Below, piece after piece: positions 9,383 through 19,481 of a stretch of DNA of 64,000 nt (position 1 is the stretch's first letter; the number at the start of each line of letters is the position of its first letter). This stretch comes from an uncultured Gemmatimonadota bacterium. Lineage in GTDB: Bacteria; Gemmatimonadota; Gemmatimonadetes; Gemmatimonadales; Gemmatimonadaceae. The stretch is taken from the NCBI GenBank assembly GCA_902826615.1, contig CADEFN010000003.1:393133-457132 (forward strand), read 5' to 3'. The notes below the pieces were generated by a model. It was not told the origin of the DNA and made no database searches. It saw only the letters and a list, made by a program, of their open reading frames with translations. The position numbers and the translations under genes are program-made.

Positions 9383-10834
9383 TCAGGGCCGCAGCACCGC
9401 CCCCTGCTCGAAGTCGTACAACGTCACGCGGCGCAAGCGGTAGTACGCACTCCAGTACCCGCGCAACGCCTGCACATAGGCCTGAATCGCCTGGTCCTTC
9501 TCCTGCTGCGCCAGATACAGATTGTCCATTCCGATTCGCCCGATCACGTAGCGGTTCTTGGCGACATCAAAGCGTTTGTTGGCGACGGTGTCGGCCTTGG
9601 CCGACAACTCCAGCTGTCCCCTGGCCTGCTGCAGTTGCAATGCCGCAAAGTGCGCGTCCTGGATGAGCTGCTCACGCCCCAGCCGGCGATTGGCATCCAC
9701 TCGACGCTCATCGGCACGAGCCGCTTCGATCTGACCATTCCGCTGTCCCCAGTTGATCAGCGGCGTCGACAGCGCGAGGGAGAGTCGCTGGGCGTTCCGC
9801 AGATCGCGAAAAGCCGCGTCGAACTCCGGGCTGGACTGGTTGTAGCCAACACTCGCCTGCAAACTCGCACCAAAACCGTTGTTGAGCCGAGCTTCGGTTA
9901 CCCGCCGGCGCGCCTGCACTTCGTTGAGCTCGAGCAGGGTCATCTGCGCGCGGTTGCGGAGGGCCTGCTCTACCGCCACCGCGGTATCTGCTTCAAAGCT
10001 GGGGACCTGGTCCACGACGGCGATCGACAATGCGGCCCCGACCGGCATGTTGAGCTGCAGGCGGAGAGCCGCCAGTGCCCTGTCGTGTTCAAGACGCGCG
10101 GCGTTGAGCGCGTTCCGCGATCGCAACAACGCCAGCTCACTCTGCAGCAAGTCGTTTTCCCCGATCTTGCCGACTTCGTAACGCCCCTGATTGAGGGTGT
10201 ACAAGGTGTCGTTGACCGCCGCGTTGTTGGTGGCGTTGCGCAGCGTCGTGCGTGCGGCGTACAAGTCGAAGAAGGCATTGGCCGTGTTCACCGCGACGTC
10301 CTCGCGCGCCTCCAGGTACTGCCGCTCGGCGGCCTCGAACTGCAGGCCCTGCTCGCGCGTATCCCAGGCCTGCACGTTAGGCCTGAGGAGGGGTTGTACC
10401 AGACCGATGAGAAAGGGCGTCGATTGCCAGTTTCGTGTGCGCTGCTGCCCCGAGATGTCGAGACGGGCGAGCGACGATTGCAGAAAGAGATCCCCGCCGG
10501 TCCAGGGCAGCCGCTGGCTCACCCGTGCGTTGAGACCCGCCTGACTCTGCTGCTGGGCACGGAACTCCGTGCTGCCGTCGGGCTGCAGGACCGGGATGAT
10601 CGACCGGTTGTAGACCGGCACGTCACCGGTGAGGGAGATCTGTGGCAGAAATCCCGCGCGGAATGAGCGATCACGCTGCGTAGCAGCATCACGACTGCTT
10701 GCCGCTGCACGAGCCGCAAACGACTCTCGCTGCGCCCTCGCCACCGCCTGCTGCAAGGTGAGTTCTGCCGGGGACTGTGCCTGCGCCACCCCTGCCGCAA
10801 GCCAAAGGGCAGTGCCGATCAGATGGGCTTTCAT
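9383..10834 (-). CDS. TolC-family outer membrane efflux protein
   Basis: A 483-residue protein with signal peptide (ending VAQAQ) and two OEP-type helical repeats, as expected for the TolC fold (strings such as LTLQQAVARAQRESF and ARDEL-like helices with many Gln and Ala). TolC proteins form the outer-membrane channel of tripartite export pumps. Its ATG (10834) overlaps the TGA of the permease gene by one base (TGATG), which indicates translational coupling. It is the last gene of the adaptor, permease, channel operon. A GTG three bases upstream is an alternative start. Confidence 0.9.
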   Translation of the reverse strand: MKAHLIGTALWLAAGVAQAQSPAELTLQQAVARAQRESFAARAAASSRDAATQRDRSFRAGFLPQISLTGDVPVYNRSIIPVLQPDGSTEFRAQQQSQAGLNARVSQRLPWTGGDLFLQSSLARLDISGQQRTRNWQSTPFLIGLVQPLLRPNVQAWDTREQGLQFEAAERQYLEAREDVAVNTANAFFDLYAARTTLRNATNNAAVNDTLYTLNQGRYEVGKIGENDLLQSELALLRSRNALNAARLEHDRALAALRLQLNMPVGAALSIAVVDQVPSFEADTAVAVEQALRNRAQMTLLELNEVQARRRVTEARLNNGFGASLQASVGYNQSSPEFDAAFRDLRNAQRLSLALSTPLINWGQRNGQIEAARADERRVDANRRLGREQLIQDAHFAALQLQQARGQLELSAKADTVANKRFDVAKNRYVIGRIGMDNLYLAQQEKDQAIQAYVQALRGYWSAYYRLRRVTLYDFEQGAVLRP

Positions 10835-12231
10835 CACTCATACCTCAGGCAGACGACGGGATCCTGATGCGCGGCCCGGTATGCGGGCACGATACCAAAC
10901 ACAATTCCCACCGTGAACGACACGCCAAACGCCACGATGACGGAGAGCGCCGAGACAAGTGTCTTGATGCCGGCGAACTGTTCGATGCCGTAACTGAGCG
11001 CCACGCCAACCAGAATGCCGGCGAGTCCACCCGCCACGCTGATGAGCACGGCCTCGGCCAGGAACTGCGCAAGCACGGTGGTGCGGGTGGCACCGACGGC
11101 GCGGCGCACACCGATTTCGCGAATGCGCTCGAGGACCGAGGCCAGCATGATGTTCATGATGCCGATTCCGCCGACGATCAACGAGATCGAGGCGATGGCC
11201 CCCAGCACGATGTTGAAGATTGTCTTGGTCCGCTGCTCCTGCTGCAGCAGGAGTTCAGGGACGGTGATCTCGAAGTCGATGACCGAGTTGTGACGCCGTG
11301 CCAGCATGCGCTGCAGCACCTCGGCCACTGGTGACACAAGACTGGCCTCTCGCACCCGGACCACAATGCGATCGAGCTGATGGTAGTTGAGGCGCTCGGC
11401 CCTTACGTCTTCTTCCTCTTCTTCGGCGCCGGGCTGGGTATTGACCTCGCGCGACGCTGCCTCCACTCGTTGCTGCGTCACCAGGGCGCGGTTGCGGTAG
11501 CGCGCCAGCATGGAGGGGAGTGGTACATACACATCCATGTTTGGGTCGCGCACCCCGAGCCGCTCCGACACATCCTTGCTCACCACACGATCGGCCAGTA
11601 CACCCACCACCGTCAGCCAGGTGTCGCCAGCCTTGATGGGTTTACCGATGGGGTCTTCGGTGGTGAAAAAGCGCGATCGGATCCCGTGACCGATGATGGC
11701 CACCGGCCGGCCGTAGTCCACGTGGGTTCGCTTGAACCAGTCACCCTTCGCCAGGGTGAGGTTCAGCAGCCGGAAGTAGCTGGTGTCGACCCCCACCACC
11801 TTGCCCGTACGCCGCCTTCCCTCGCGTGTGATCAGCGTGTTGAGGACAATCTCGGCACTGACCACTTCCACCTCTGGCAACACACGCTTGATGGCGATGG
11901 CGTCCTGATGGGTGAGCCCTGGTGTGAACCGTTTGGGCTCCTTGCGGCCCTCGGCCTCCTTGGCCGCTTCTTCCTTCTGCTCCACCAGGGGCGTGATCAC
12001 GATGTTGTTGGAGCCCAGGAGCCGCATCTGGGCGAGGATCTCCTGCTCGGCTCCCTTGCCGATGGCCAGCATCGCGATCACGGACGCCACACCGAAGAGA
12101 ATGCCTAGTGAAGTGAGTGCCGCACGCAGTTTGTTGTGCCCCACAGCCACCGACGCAGTGCGAAGGCTCCCGGCGATGTGCGCCATGAGCTGCGCGCGCG
12201 CCGAGCCTCCCGGCTCCGGAGAATCACTCAC
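10834..12231 (-). CDS. MacB-like ABC transporter permease (FtsX fold), no ATPase domain
   Basis: A 465-residue inner-membrane permease. The N-terminal transmembrane helix (about 38-58) is followed by a large periplasmic MacB_PCD-type domain. Three C-terminal FtsX helices contain the signature VGGIGIMNIMLASVLERIREIGVRRAVGA. Canonical MacB carries an N-terminal ATPase of about 220 residues, which is missing here, and no ATPase gene is found next to it, so the nucleotide-binding partner must be encoded elsewhere. An acidic insert (AEEEEEDVRAE) lies in the periplasmic domain. The gene is 3 bp downstream of the adaptor gene and overlaps the TolC gene by one base. Confidence 0.9.
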   Translation of the reverse strand: MSDSPEPGGSARAQLMAHIAGSLRTASVAVGHNKLRAALTSLGILFGVASVIAMLAIGKGAEQEILAQMRLLGSNNIVITPLVEQKEEAAKEAEGRKEPKRFTPGLTHQDAIAIKRVLPEVEVVSAEIVLNTLITREGRRRTGKVVGVDTSYFRLLNLTLAKGDWFKRTHVDYGRPVAIIGHGIRSRFFTTEDPIGKPIKAGDTWLTVVGVLADRVVSKDVSERLGVRDPNMDVYVPLPSMLARYRNRALVTQQRVEAASREVNTQPGAEEEEEDVRAERLNYHQLDRIVVRVREASLVSPVAEVLQRMLARRHNSVIDFEITVPELLLQQEQRTKTIFNIVLGAIASISLIVGGIGIMNIMLASVLERIREIGVRRAVGATRTTVLAQFLAEAVLISVAGGLAGILVGVALSYGIEQFAGIKTLVSALSVIVAFGVSFTVGIVFGIVPAYRAAHQDPVVCLRYE

Positions 12232-12234
12232 AAA

Positions 12235-13641
12235 TCAGCCCCGTGGCTCGGCCGCTGGCCTGGACTGGGGCCTCCCTTTAGCGGGCTGTTCTCCTTTGGC
12301 AGGTGGTACCACGGGCGCCGGCACACTCCGGGCGGTGTCCCCGGCACCCGCCTTGGGCACGTCACCCGAACCCGGAAGTCTGATGGTCTCGATGCCTTCG
12401 GTTGACGCTGGCGGCGAGATGAGCACTTCGTCGCCTGCTTCGAGGCCCTTCGTGATCACGACCTCGTCGTCGTTCATGGCGCCGGTAGCCACTTCCACCC
12501 GTTTGACGGTCGATCCGGTTCTCCGGTACACATAGGGCACGTCATTTTCGGAGACCACGGCCTCGAGCGGGATGGAGGTGGCCTCTTTCACGGAGTAGGT
12601 CTCGATGGCGGCACCCGCTGTCATGCCGGGGCGGAGGGTGGTGTCGGCTTCGGCCACCAGAATTCGGACCTCGAAGACCTTGGCGTCAGAGTTTGGGCGT
12701 TGCTCGCCGACATTGGCAACCTGGGTGACCGTGCCGGTGAGCTTCTTCGTTGGATCGGCGTCGAGGGTCACGAGCACCTTGTGCCCCACCGAGATCTTCC
12801 GGACGTCAATCTCGTTGACGTACGAGATGGTTTCCATCTTCGAGAGATCCGGCAGAGTGGCGACGGTGGGATCCCACGGATTGATCTGCGAGCCGGCCGT
12901 CTTTTTTCGCCCGTTCCACTCCTTGACATAAATCACCATCCCTGGCGCCGGTGCCTTGATGGTGAACTCACCCATGACCTGATCCACGACAGTCAGTTTG
13001 TTGCGCTGACGCTGCACGTCGGAGCCCACCTCGCGCATCTTGGCCTGTGCCTGCTCAGTCTTTGTCTTGTAGTCAATTTTTGCCTGGGCGAGCGCACGTT
13101 CGGCCTTTTCGTGATCGATCTCGGCCTGCCGCTTTACCGACGGAGCCTCGAACTTTGCCTGATCGCGGGCGATACGCTTCTCCTCGAGCGTGAGCTCCAT
13201 GGTCCGCATCTCTTCCCGCGCCTTGGACAAATTGAGCGTGGAGTCGAGCTGCGCCTGCTCCAGCTGCGCCTCGGCCTTCTGGAGTGCCAGGAAGACCTCG
13301 GCGCGTTTGGCGGCGATCGACCCACGGTCGAGTTCGGCAACCATGTCGCCTTCCTTGACCACGGTGCCTTCGGGCACGATGGTCGAGATCTTCATCTGGT
13401 AGGCATCGGCTTGCGCGGCATTGGTAGGCCCCTGCACCTGCACGAACTTCACCGCTCGCAGCTCACCGGTAGTGTTCACGACAACGGCGAATTGCCCCTT
13501 CTTTACCTTGGCTGTAAGCCCGCCCCCTTCAGCGGCCGGCGCCTCCCGGGCCAGGAGCCACGCTCCCGGTACCCCAACCACCGCAAGTGCTGCAGCGAGT
13601 GCCATCCACCGCCGACCAGGGGCGCGAAGCAGAGCAGCCAT
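12235..13641 (-). CDS. HlyD/MacA-type periplasmic adaptor
   Basis: A 468-residue membrane-fusion protein with one N-terminal anchor helix (residues about 12-32), a split lipoyl domain, a long Lys/Glu/Ala-rich alpha-helical hairpin (about 105-215), and beta-barrel and membrane-proximal domains. The Pro-rich tail is low complexity. The ATG at 13641 is preferred to the GTG at 13668 because GAGGA lies 6-11 bp upstream of it. It bridges the inner-membrane permease and the TolC channel encoded just downstream, giving a MacA-MacB-TolC-like exporter. The substrate is unknown. Confidence 0.9.
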   Translation of the reverse strand: MAALLRAPGRRWMALAAALAVVGVPGAWLLAREAPAAEGGGLTAKVKKGQFAVVVNTTGELRAVKFVQVQGPTNAAQADAYQMKISTIVPEGTVVKEGDMVAELDRGSIAAKRAEVFLALQKAEAQLEQAQLDSTLNLSKAREEMRTMELTLEEKRIARDQAKFEAPSVKRQAEIDHEKAERALAQAKIDYKTKTEQAQAKMREVGSDVQRQRNKLTVVDQVMGEFTIKAPAPGMVIYVKEWNGRKKTAGSQINPWDPTVATLPDLSKMETISYVNEIDVRKISVGHKVLVTLDADPTKKLTGTVTQVANVGEQRPNSDAKVFEVRILVAEADTTLRPGMTAGAAIETYSVKEATSIPLEAVVSENDVPYVYRRTGSTVKRVEVATGAMNDDEVVITKGLEAGDEVLISPPASTEGIETIRLPGSGDVPKAGAGDTARSVPAPVVPPAKGEQPAKGRPQSRPAAEPRG

Positions 13642-13883
13642 ACCGAATCCTCGCCGAATGTGAGCCACCAGAAAGACCCCGCTCCGTGCGAGGCTCTTTC
13701 AGCTCTCCTTTGACACCGGTCAAGGGTTTTGAGTTTCGTCCCATCACGAAAGAGCGTCACGACAGATTTAACGCTCTTGTAATCCGTCACTTGCCAGCAG
13801 TTGGTCGTTGGCGCGGGTCGGGTGGCCTGAACCGTCGGCCTCACGGCCGGGCACGTCCCGGACTTCCATGGCCCCAAAAGAGA

Positions 13884-13907
13884 GAGGGAGGCCGCGTGGC
13901 CTCCCTC
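13884..13907 (-). terminator. Terminator of SusC/SusD operon 2
   Basis: A 10-bp perfect stem (GAGGGAGGCC with GGCCTCCCTC) and a 4-nt loop lie 33 bp beyond the SusD stop. On the minus strand the hairpin is followed by a pyrimidine tract with TTTT. On the plus strand it is also followed by TTTT at 13911-13914, so it may work in both directions. Confidence 0.7.
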
Positions 13908-13939
13908 CCCTTTTACCCTGCAGTACTCTCCAGCGGCGG

Positions 13940-15181
13940 TCAGCCACCCCGGAGGTTGGGGTTGTTGTCCCGCTCCTGCAGCGGCAGTGGATAACACGTC
14001 ACACTCCCAACCGGTGCAAAACCAGCCTTGAAATACGCTGAACCGGGCGCTGGGAGCGCCGTCATGTTGTTCGGGTTACGGCGCGAGTCACCAAGCCGCT
14101 TCCCTTCCAGCCAGAAGTCGAGCGACTTCTGCCACAGTAGCTCGGTCAGCACCGCGGAAGCCGTCGTCGCGCCGCTGTACCCCGGCTGCCCGGCCGCCGC
14201 CCGACGAGCCGCAATCAAAGCCAGCTGGTCTGCCGTCGTCCCCGCCTCGGCCGCGATGTAGTCAGCCTCCAGTTTCGAAGCTACGCGGATGGGGGTCGTG
14301 AAGGCCGGGTACTTGTCCTGAATGAAGAACGCACCCGCCGAGGGATCCTGCGGTGTCAGGTTGTGCTGATTTGGGGCCTTGAATCGCACACGCGAATCGG
14401 TGACCCGAAAATCGGGCGCCACACTGATGGAACCACGATCGAGTGTAAACTGCCACATGCGATTGCCGAGCCGATTCCGGTTGGCCAGGTCGTCGATGTA
14501 GCCGAGCGTGAATGCAAAGGCCGCTGGCACGGCGGCGGCGTCTGCCGCAGCCTGTGTCTTGCGCCCGGCCTGTAGATGTGCCCGCGCCCGCCCCACGAGG
14601 GCGGTGTTGGCCAGTGCAGTCGCTTCTGCCGTGTTGATGGCGCGTCCGATCGTGATGGCTTGCGTGAAGTTGGCCACCGCCGAGTCGAGCATGATTGCCG
14701 TGCTCAGCTCGGGGCCCGATTCCACGGTGCCCGTGCAAAAGGTCTCTGCCATGAGCACAAACGAGAATCCCCGCCACAAGGCTGTTCTTGTGAAGTTCAG
14801 GTTTGTGGTGGGATTGGGTAAGGCCAGCTTGAGCACCAGGTTTGACGACGCGGCCGCGGTGGCCAGCGTGGCCCACACATCGACGTTCAGGTTGCCGTTG
14901 GACTGCTGCACGTCGCGACGCCCGAACTCATTGCGCGTCGGGAAGGTCTCGGACACCTGGGCTTCACCGGTAAACCAGGCCTGATACATGATTGACCATC
15001 CCAGTGCCGCCGCAAAGTTCTGCTGCGCCGAGTTGGCCAGTGTGCCGGCATCAGCCACCGGATCGATCGCCCCAACGTCAATGACGTTGGGATTGTCCAC
15101 CGCGAGGAAGTCGCTGCACGCGACGCTGAGGGCGCAGGCCGAGGCCAGCAGGCCTCGTCGCACCAGAGAATATGAATGCAT
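13940..15181 (-). CDS. SusD/RagB-family lipoprotein (pair 2)
   Basis: A 413-residue lipoprotein, short for the family. The leader ends in LSVAC with the lipidation cysteine at residue 22. Conserved features include GEAQVSETFPTRNEFGRRDV near the N-terminus and the C-terminal ELLWQKSLDFWLEGKRLGDSRR segment typical of SusD proteins that lack the long insert of pair 1. The gene starts 8 bp after the SusC stop. As with pair 1 there are no flanking glycoside hydrolase genes, so the ligand could be a peptide or another organic oligomer. Confidence 0.9.
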   Translation of the reverse strand: MHSYSLVRRGLLASACALSVACSDFLAVDNPNVIDVGAIDPVADAGTLANSAQQNFAAALGWSIMYQAWFTGEAQVSETFPTRNEFGRRDVQQSNGNLNVDVWATLATAAASSNLVLKLALPNPTTNLNFTRTALWRGFSFVLMAETFCTGTVESGPELSTAIMLDSAVANFTQAITIGRAINTAEATALANTALVGRARAHLQAGRKTQAAADAAAVPAAFAFTLGYIDDLANRNRLGNRMWQFTLDRGSISVAPDFRVTDSRVRFKAPNQHNLTPQDPSAGAFFIQDKYPAFTTPIRVASKLEADYIAAEAGTTADQLALIAARRAAAGQPGYSGATTASAVLTELLWQKSLDFWLEGKRLGDSRRNPNNMTALPAPGSAYFKAGFAPVGSVTCYPLPLQERDNNPNLRGG

Positions 15182-15189
15182 GGCTGATA

Positions 15190-18100
15190 TCAGAAGGTGA
15201 GGTTGACGCGCAGAACTGCGCGGCGCGGATTGGGGAGCGTGAAGAAGTCGGTGCGGTTGAAGTCATTGTTTGCCGCCGACACCACTTCGGGGTCCGGACC
15301 TTCATAGTCAGTCCACAACCCGATGTTCTGCATGGCCAAACCGATCGTAGCTCCAGACAAGCGACCGAAACGCAGGGCATTGCGTGGCAGGGTGTAGGTG
15401 GCCGACAACTCGCGGAAGCGAATGAAGTCACCCGGCTGGAGGAAGGCGTCACGCACTTCGTCCACCGTGGTGGTGCGGCCGTTTTCCTGCACAAAGGCCG
15501 GCTGCCCGGCCGTCGGGTTGCCATAACGACGCAGACGCTCACGACGCGAGAGCACCAGGGTGTCGAGCCGGTTGTTGCTGCGGACCACCTGCGTCTCGCG
15601 GAAGAAGTCGGCGTTGTTGAACACCACGAAGTCCTGCTTGGTGTCGACTAATGCGCTGAAGCGCCAGTTGCGGAAGAGCGTCACGGTGTTGGTGATGCCG
15701 CCTTCGAGTGTCGGCCAGAGATTGCCCGCCACCTCGAAGGTGTCCGCGACCGTCACACGCCCCGACACTTCGTCGATCGAACGGATGCGCTTGGAGACGA
15801 ACGCACCGGGCTGATATCCCGAGGTAAAGCGATTCAGCGTACCAAAGGGCGACACCTCACCGAGGCTGACCACCTTGGTGTTGAGTGTGTTCATCGCAAC
15901 TCGTGTCTCCCAGTCGAAGTTTTTCGAGCGGAGGAGCACGGTGTTGAGCGCCAGCTCCCAACCCTTGTTGCGCACCTGGCCGATATTGGCGAAGGGATTC
16001 GCCTGAAAACCAAGCGACGGAGGAAGAGGCCGTTGCAGCAGCACATCTCGGCTGACCTTGTCGAAGTAGGTGAGTTCGAGCTGCACGCGATCCTTGAACA
16101 ACGTTGCATCAAAGCCGCCTTCGAATTCGGTGCCACGCTCCGGGAGGAGCTTTTCGTTGCCGGGGTTGAGCGGAACTGCACCAGGCTCGGACACAATCGA
16201 CTGCCCATTCGTCACCGCTGACGGTGCCGAAGTGAGCGTGGTCAGGGCCGCACCGGGCAGCGGGGCGCGTCCCGTGGTGCCGTATGCAGCGCGCAGACGG
16301 AACGATCCGACAATGTTGGCCAGCGGCTCAAAGAAGGCCTCATCGCTCACCACCCACGAGCCACCGATCTTCGGCAGGAGGATGGGGTCGGTCTCGGTAC
16401 CAAAGGCGGAGAAGTCGTCGTAGCGAGCGCCCACCTGCAAGAAGAGCCGATCACGCCAGCCGAGTTGCAGCTGGCCGAGCAGGCCGACCTGTCGTGTTTC
16501 GTTGAACTGCTGATTGGACGTCGTGGTCGACGCCGAGCCGATGACGTTGGAACTGTTGGTCGTGAAGCCCTGCCCGGTGGCCGCAAGTGAGTCGGTGCGC
16601 GTCACGATGGCCTGTGCACCTAACGACAGGTTGAGCGCGAGCCGGTCGTCGGAGAGATATTTGCGGCTGATGTCCGAGATGAAGTCGGCCGTATAACGCT
16701 GGGCATTCAGCCGCGTTTGTGTGTTGTTGCCCGTGTTGAGCAGGCCGGCGTACTGACCGACACCATTCCGCGGGAAGAAGCGGGTGGCTTCGTCCTGCAG
16801 GAGGTCAGCGCCAATCGTCAGACGATTCTTCAGCCAGGCGTTCGGCAGATGCGTACCGGTCGCGGTCACGATATTCCGGCGGGTCGTCACGTCGTTATCG
16901 ATGGCTTCGATGGCCGCCACCTGACGCGCAAAGCCGAACCAACCATCCTGACTCGCGACGCCGTCGTCGCGCCGGGTGAGGGGCGAGCCCAGCATCGCAC
17001 CACCGAGATAGCCGTAGATGTTGTTATCGTTGTCGGGAATCAGGGCGGTAGACTGCAGCGTCTGGATCCCGGCCTCGAAGGTCAGCTTCGGTGTGGGGAC
17101 AAAGTTGAAGTTGGTCCGCAGCGTGTAGCGGCTGAACTCATTGCTTGGCAGGACACCCAGGCTGCGGTCGGCGCCGGCGCTCAGGAAGTAGCCATAGTTC
17201 TGTCCACCACCACGCCCGCTCCAGCCCAGCAGCAGGTCGGAGCCCTGACGGAAGGCACTGGTGCGCTCGAGCGGATTGTCGCTGACGAGCGTACCGACGG
17301 TCTTGCCACGGCAGAGCGGATTGGTGCTGGTCGAGGCGACAAGCGCTGGGGTGCAGGCACCGAAGTTGGCCGGCGGCGTGTAGTTGCGATCCACGGTGCC
17401 GTACTCGCTGCGCAGCGTCTGCGAAAACGAGTTCGACCCGATCCGTCCGCGTTTGGTGATGATCTGGATCACGCCGGTTGAGGCGTCAGCGCCGAACAAC
17501 GTCGCGGCGGCCGGTCCCTTGACGACTTCGATGGACTCGATGTCGTCCGGATTGAGGTCGTTGAGACGATCGGTAACCTGTCCGCCGGTCCCGAGGTTGG
17601 ACGACGTCTCCACCACGCGCACGCCATCAATGAAGACGATGGGGCGATTGGCGAGGGAGATCGATGCCGGACCACGCACGCGAATGGAGCGCGACGCACC
17701 GGCCTGGCCCGAGCCCGAGTTCACCGACACACCGGCCATCCGCGACTGCAACATCTCGTTGACGTTGGTGATCGCCGCGGCCGCCTTGATATCTGTAGCA
17801 CTGAGGCTCGTCACCGTTGCCGCCTGCGCACGTCGTTCCTGATTGCCCACCGTACCCGTCACCACGACGTTGGAGAGGGTGGTGAGTGACGCCGAGAGGG
17901 CAAAGTCTTTCTGTACCGTCTGTGTCCCGGTCACCTGGACGGTGTCCGACATGGCGCGATAGCCGATACGGAGCGCCGCGAGCTGCACACGCCCCGCCGG
18001 GACATTGAGCAGTCGATATTCACCACGGTCATTGGTGACCGTTTCGAGCGTGGTGCCGACGACACGCAGACGCGCATCGCCAAGCGGCGCGCCGCTGACC

Positions 18101-18216
18101 ACATCGGTCACCCGACCTGTGATGCTGCCGCCTTGTTGTGCGGCGAGCGGATCCGCCACGATGGCGGCGAGGGCCAATGCCCCCAATGCCCTGCTGAGCT
18201 GACGAGGGAGGTGCAT
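15190..18216 (-). CDS. SusC/RagA-type TonB-linked outer membrane protein (pair 2)
   Basis: A 1008-residue transporter with signal peptide (ending PLAAQ), carboxypeptidase-regulatory-like domain (about 32-110), plug with SIRVRGPASISLANRPIVF and IESIEVVKGPAAATLFGADA, and a barrel ending in VLRVNLTF. The ATG at 18216 is chosen because AGGAG lies about 8 bp upstream. The frame stays open to 18267, but that extension has no leader. It is the first gene of a two-gene operon with SusD pair 2. The plug and barrel differ clearly from pairs 1 and 3, so this is not a recent local duplication. Confidence 0.94.
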   Translation of the reverse strand: MHLPRQLSRALGALALAAIVADPLAAQQGGSITGRVTDVVSGAPLGDARLRVVGTTLETVTNDRGEYRLLNVPAGRVQLAALRIGYRAMSDTVQVTGTQTVQKDFALSASLTTLSNVVVTGTVGNQERRAQAATVTSLSATDIKAAAAITNVNEMLQSRMAGVSVNSGSGQAGASRSIRVRGPASISLANRPIVFIDGVRVVETSSNLGTGGQVTDRLNDLNPDDIESIEVVKGPAAATLFGADASTGVIQIITKRGRIGSNSFSQTLRSEYGTVDRNYTPPANFGACTPALVASTSTNPLCRGKTVGTLVSDNPLERTSAFRQGSDLLLGWSGRGGGQNYGYFLSAGADRSLGVLPSNEFSRYTLRTNFNFVPTPKLTFEAGIQTLQSTALIPDNDNNIYGYLGGAMLGSPLTRRDDGVASQDGWFGFARQVAAIEAIDNDVTTRRNIVTATGTHLPNAWLKNRLTIGADLLQDEATRFFPRNGVGQYAGLLNTGNNTQTRLNAQRYTADFISDISRKYLSDDRLALNLSLGAQAIVTRTDSLAATGQGFTTNSSNVIGSASTTTSNQQFNETRQVGLLGQLQLGWRDRLFLQVGARYDDFSAFGTETDPILLPKIGGSWVVSDEAFFEPLANIVGSFRLRAAYGTTGRAPLPGAALTTLTSAPSAVTNGQSIVSEPGAVPLNPGNEKLLPERGTEFEGGFDATLFKDRVQLELTYFDKVSRDVLLQRPLPPSLGFQANPFANIGQVRNKGWELALNTVLLRSKNFDWETRVAMNTLNTKVVSLGEVSPFGTLNRFTSGYQPGAFVSKRIRSIDEVSGRVTVADTFEVAGNLWPTLEGGITNTVTLFRNWRFSALVDTKQDFVVFNNADFFRETQVVRSNNRLDTLVLSRRERLRRYGNPTAGQPAFVQENGRTTTVDEVRDAFLQPGDFIRFRELSATYTLPRNALRFGRLSGATIGLAMQNIGLWTDYEGPDPEVVSAANNDFNRTDFFTLPNPRRAVLRVNLTF

Positions 18217-18537
18217 GATGAACTCCTGCAAGAGGGTTCTGCGGCCACGACGATCGTCGTCAGGCACGCATGCCGACTATTCGGCACCCCTACAAGAGTC
18301 ACGAGCTGGGATATGGGCCAGCTGTACGGGACAAAGGGACGGAACGACGCCACCAACGACACGTGGGAGCCTGACGAGGAGAGTGGGCCGGAGCGCAACG
18401 GACCGTCCCTTCCCTTTCTGCCACCTTTGTCGTTCTCGGCGATTGGGACATCCCTGTCACAGAATGGCCCACCTCGGAGATGCTCCGGGACGGGCCACTC
18501 ACACACCTGTACACAACAACATCACACGCTCGACCGC
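18217..18537. other. Intergenic region upstream of SusC pair 2
   Basis: About 320 bp between the SusC start and the end of the lipoprotein gene, both on the minus strand. It should contain the SusC promoter. I see no convincing coding sequence, RNA gene or strong hairpin. Short open frames here on both strands have no ribosome site or recognisable protein features. Confidence 0.5.
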
Positions 18538-19317
18538 TTAGCTCCCCGTCGACAGAGAGAACGAGCGCGCGATGTTACGCGCTACCAGCGCCGCGTTCGC
18601 ACCGGCCGGGTTGGCGCTCGCCGGATCGATGGACTTCCCATCCTCGGTGCGGAACCACTTGGCAAGATCCACTCGGATGTTCACCACCGTACCGGTCTTC
18701 TCCACGGTGAGGGAAGGCTTGAACTCGAGTTCGAGTTCGGCGGCCGCGCGCCCGGCATACGTGAAGGCCTTTCCCTTGTAGCTCCCTTCCGCTCGCACAC
18801 TGATGTCCCTGAAGTCAGGGTTGCGGGACACAAAGGCCACGCCAGACGAATCGTTATCTGGACGATCGATTTTGAACTCGATCTCGCGGTACACACCGGC
18901 CGGAATGTCATTGGCGAATCGTGCGACCGAGCTGGTGGAGAGCGCCAGGTTCACCAGAAAGGGTCCGAGCTCAATCTCCGGGCAACGATTGCGACGCTCC
19001 TTGGCCTCTTCCGACTTGCCCTTCGACTTGTCCGAACCTTTGCCCTTGTTCTTGTCGTCGCCACCCGATCCGCCAGAGCCACCCGAGGCACTGCATAACG
19101 AGTCTCCGGCCACCCGACTCAGCTCGAGTTCGCTCATCACAATCTGAACGCGGGTGATGATCAGGCTGTCGGCCAGCCTGGCGGTGTCGGCAACCGTGCG
19201 AGCGCCGGTTGCGGTAAAGGCGATGGCAACCGGCTGCTCCGAGGCCGGGGCGGCGGCCTGGTCGCAGGCCGCAGTGGCCAGGACAAGTGTGAGCGATAGT
19301 GGCAGCGTAAGCCGCAT
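18538..19317 (-). CDS. Lipoprotein of unknown function
   Basis: A 259-residue protein with a clear lipoprotein leader (MRLTLPLSLTLVLATAAC, cysteine at 18). After a first segment (residues 30-75) comes a low-complexity stretch of Gly, Ser, Asp and Lys (about 78-105), then a beta-rich domain with PAGVYREIEFKIDRPD. The layout vaguely recalls DUF4382-type surface lipoproteins, but I do not claim membership. It is monocistronic, with long gaps on both sides. Confidence 0.6.
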   Translation of the reverse strand: MRLTLPLSLTLVLATAACDQAAAPASEQPVAIAFTATGARTVADTARLADSLIITRVQIVMSELELSRVAGDSLCSASGGSGGSGGDDKNKGKGSDKSKGKSEEAKERRNRCPEIELGPFLVNLALSTSSVARFANDIPAGVYREIEFKIDRPDNDSSGVAFVSRNPDFRDISVRAEGSYKGKAFTYAGRAAAELELEFKPSLTVEKTGTVVNIRVDLAKWFRTEDGKSIDPASANPAGANAALVARNIARSFSLSTGS

Positions 19318-19481
19318 GTGGGATCCTCTGAGGAAAGACGGTGAGGTGGGGGGAGCGGCGAGCGCATCCTACAGCCATCAACTGCTTTCGACTGTGCCCT
19401 GTCTCACCTCTGTCCATTACAAGCTCGGCCGTTGATGCTGATATTCATGCGAACGTCGACGACGACCTTCCAGCCCTTCCG

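Noticed and set aside
12700-13713. 337-codon plus-strand frame
   Set aside because: Antisense to the HlyD-type adaptor gene. It is rich in Leu, His and Arg as expected for an opposite-strand shadow.
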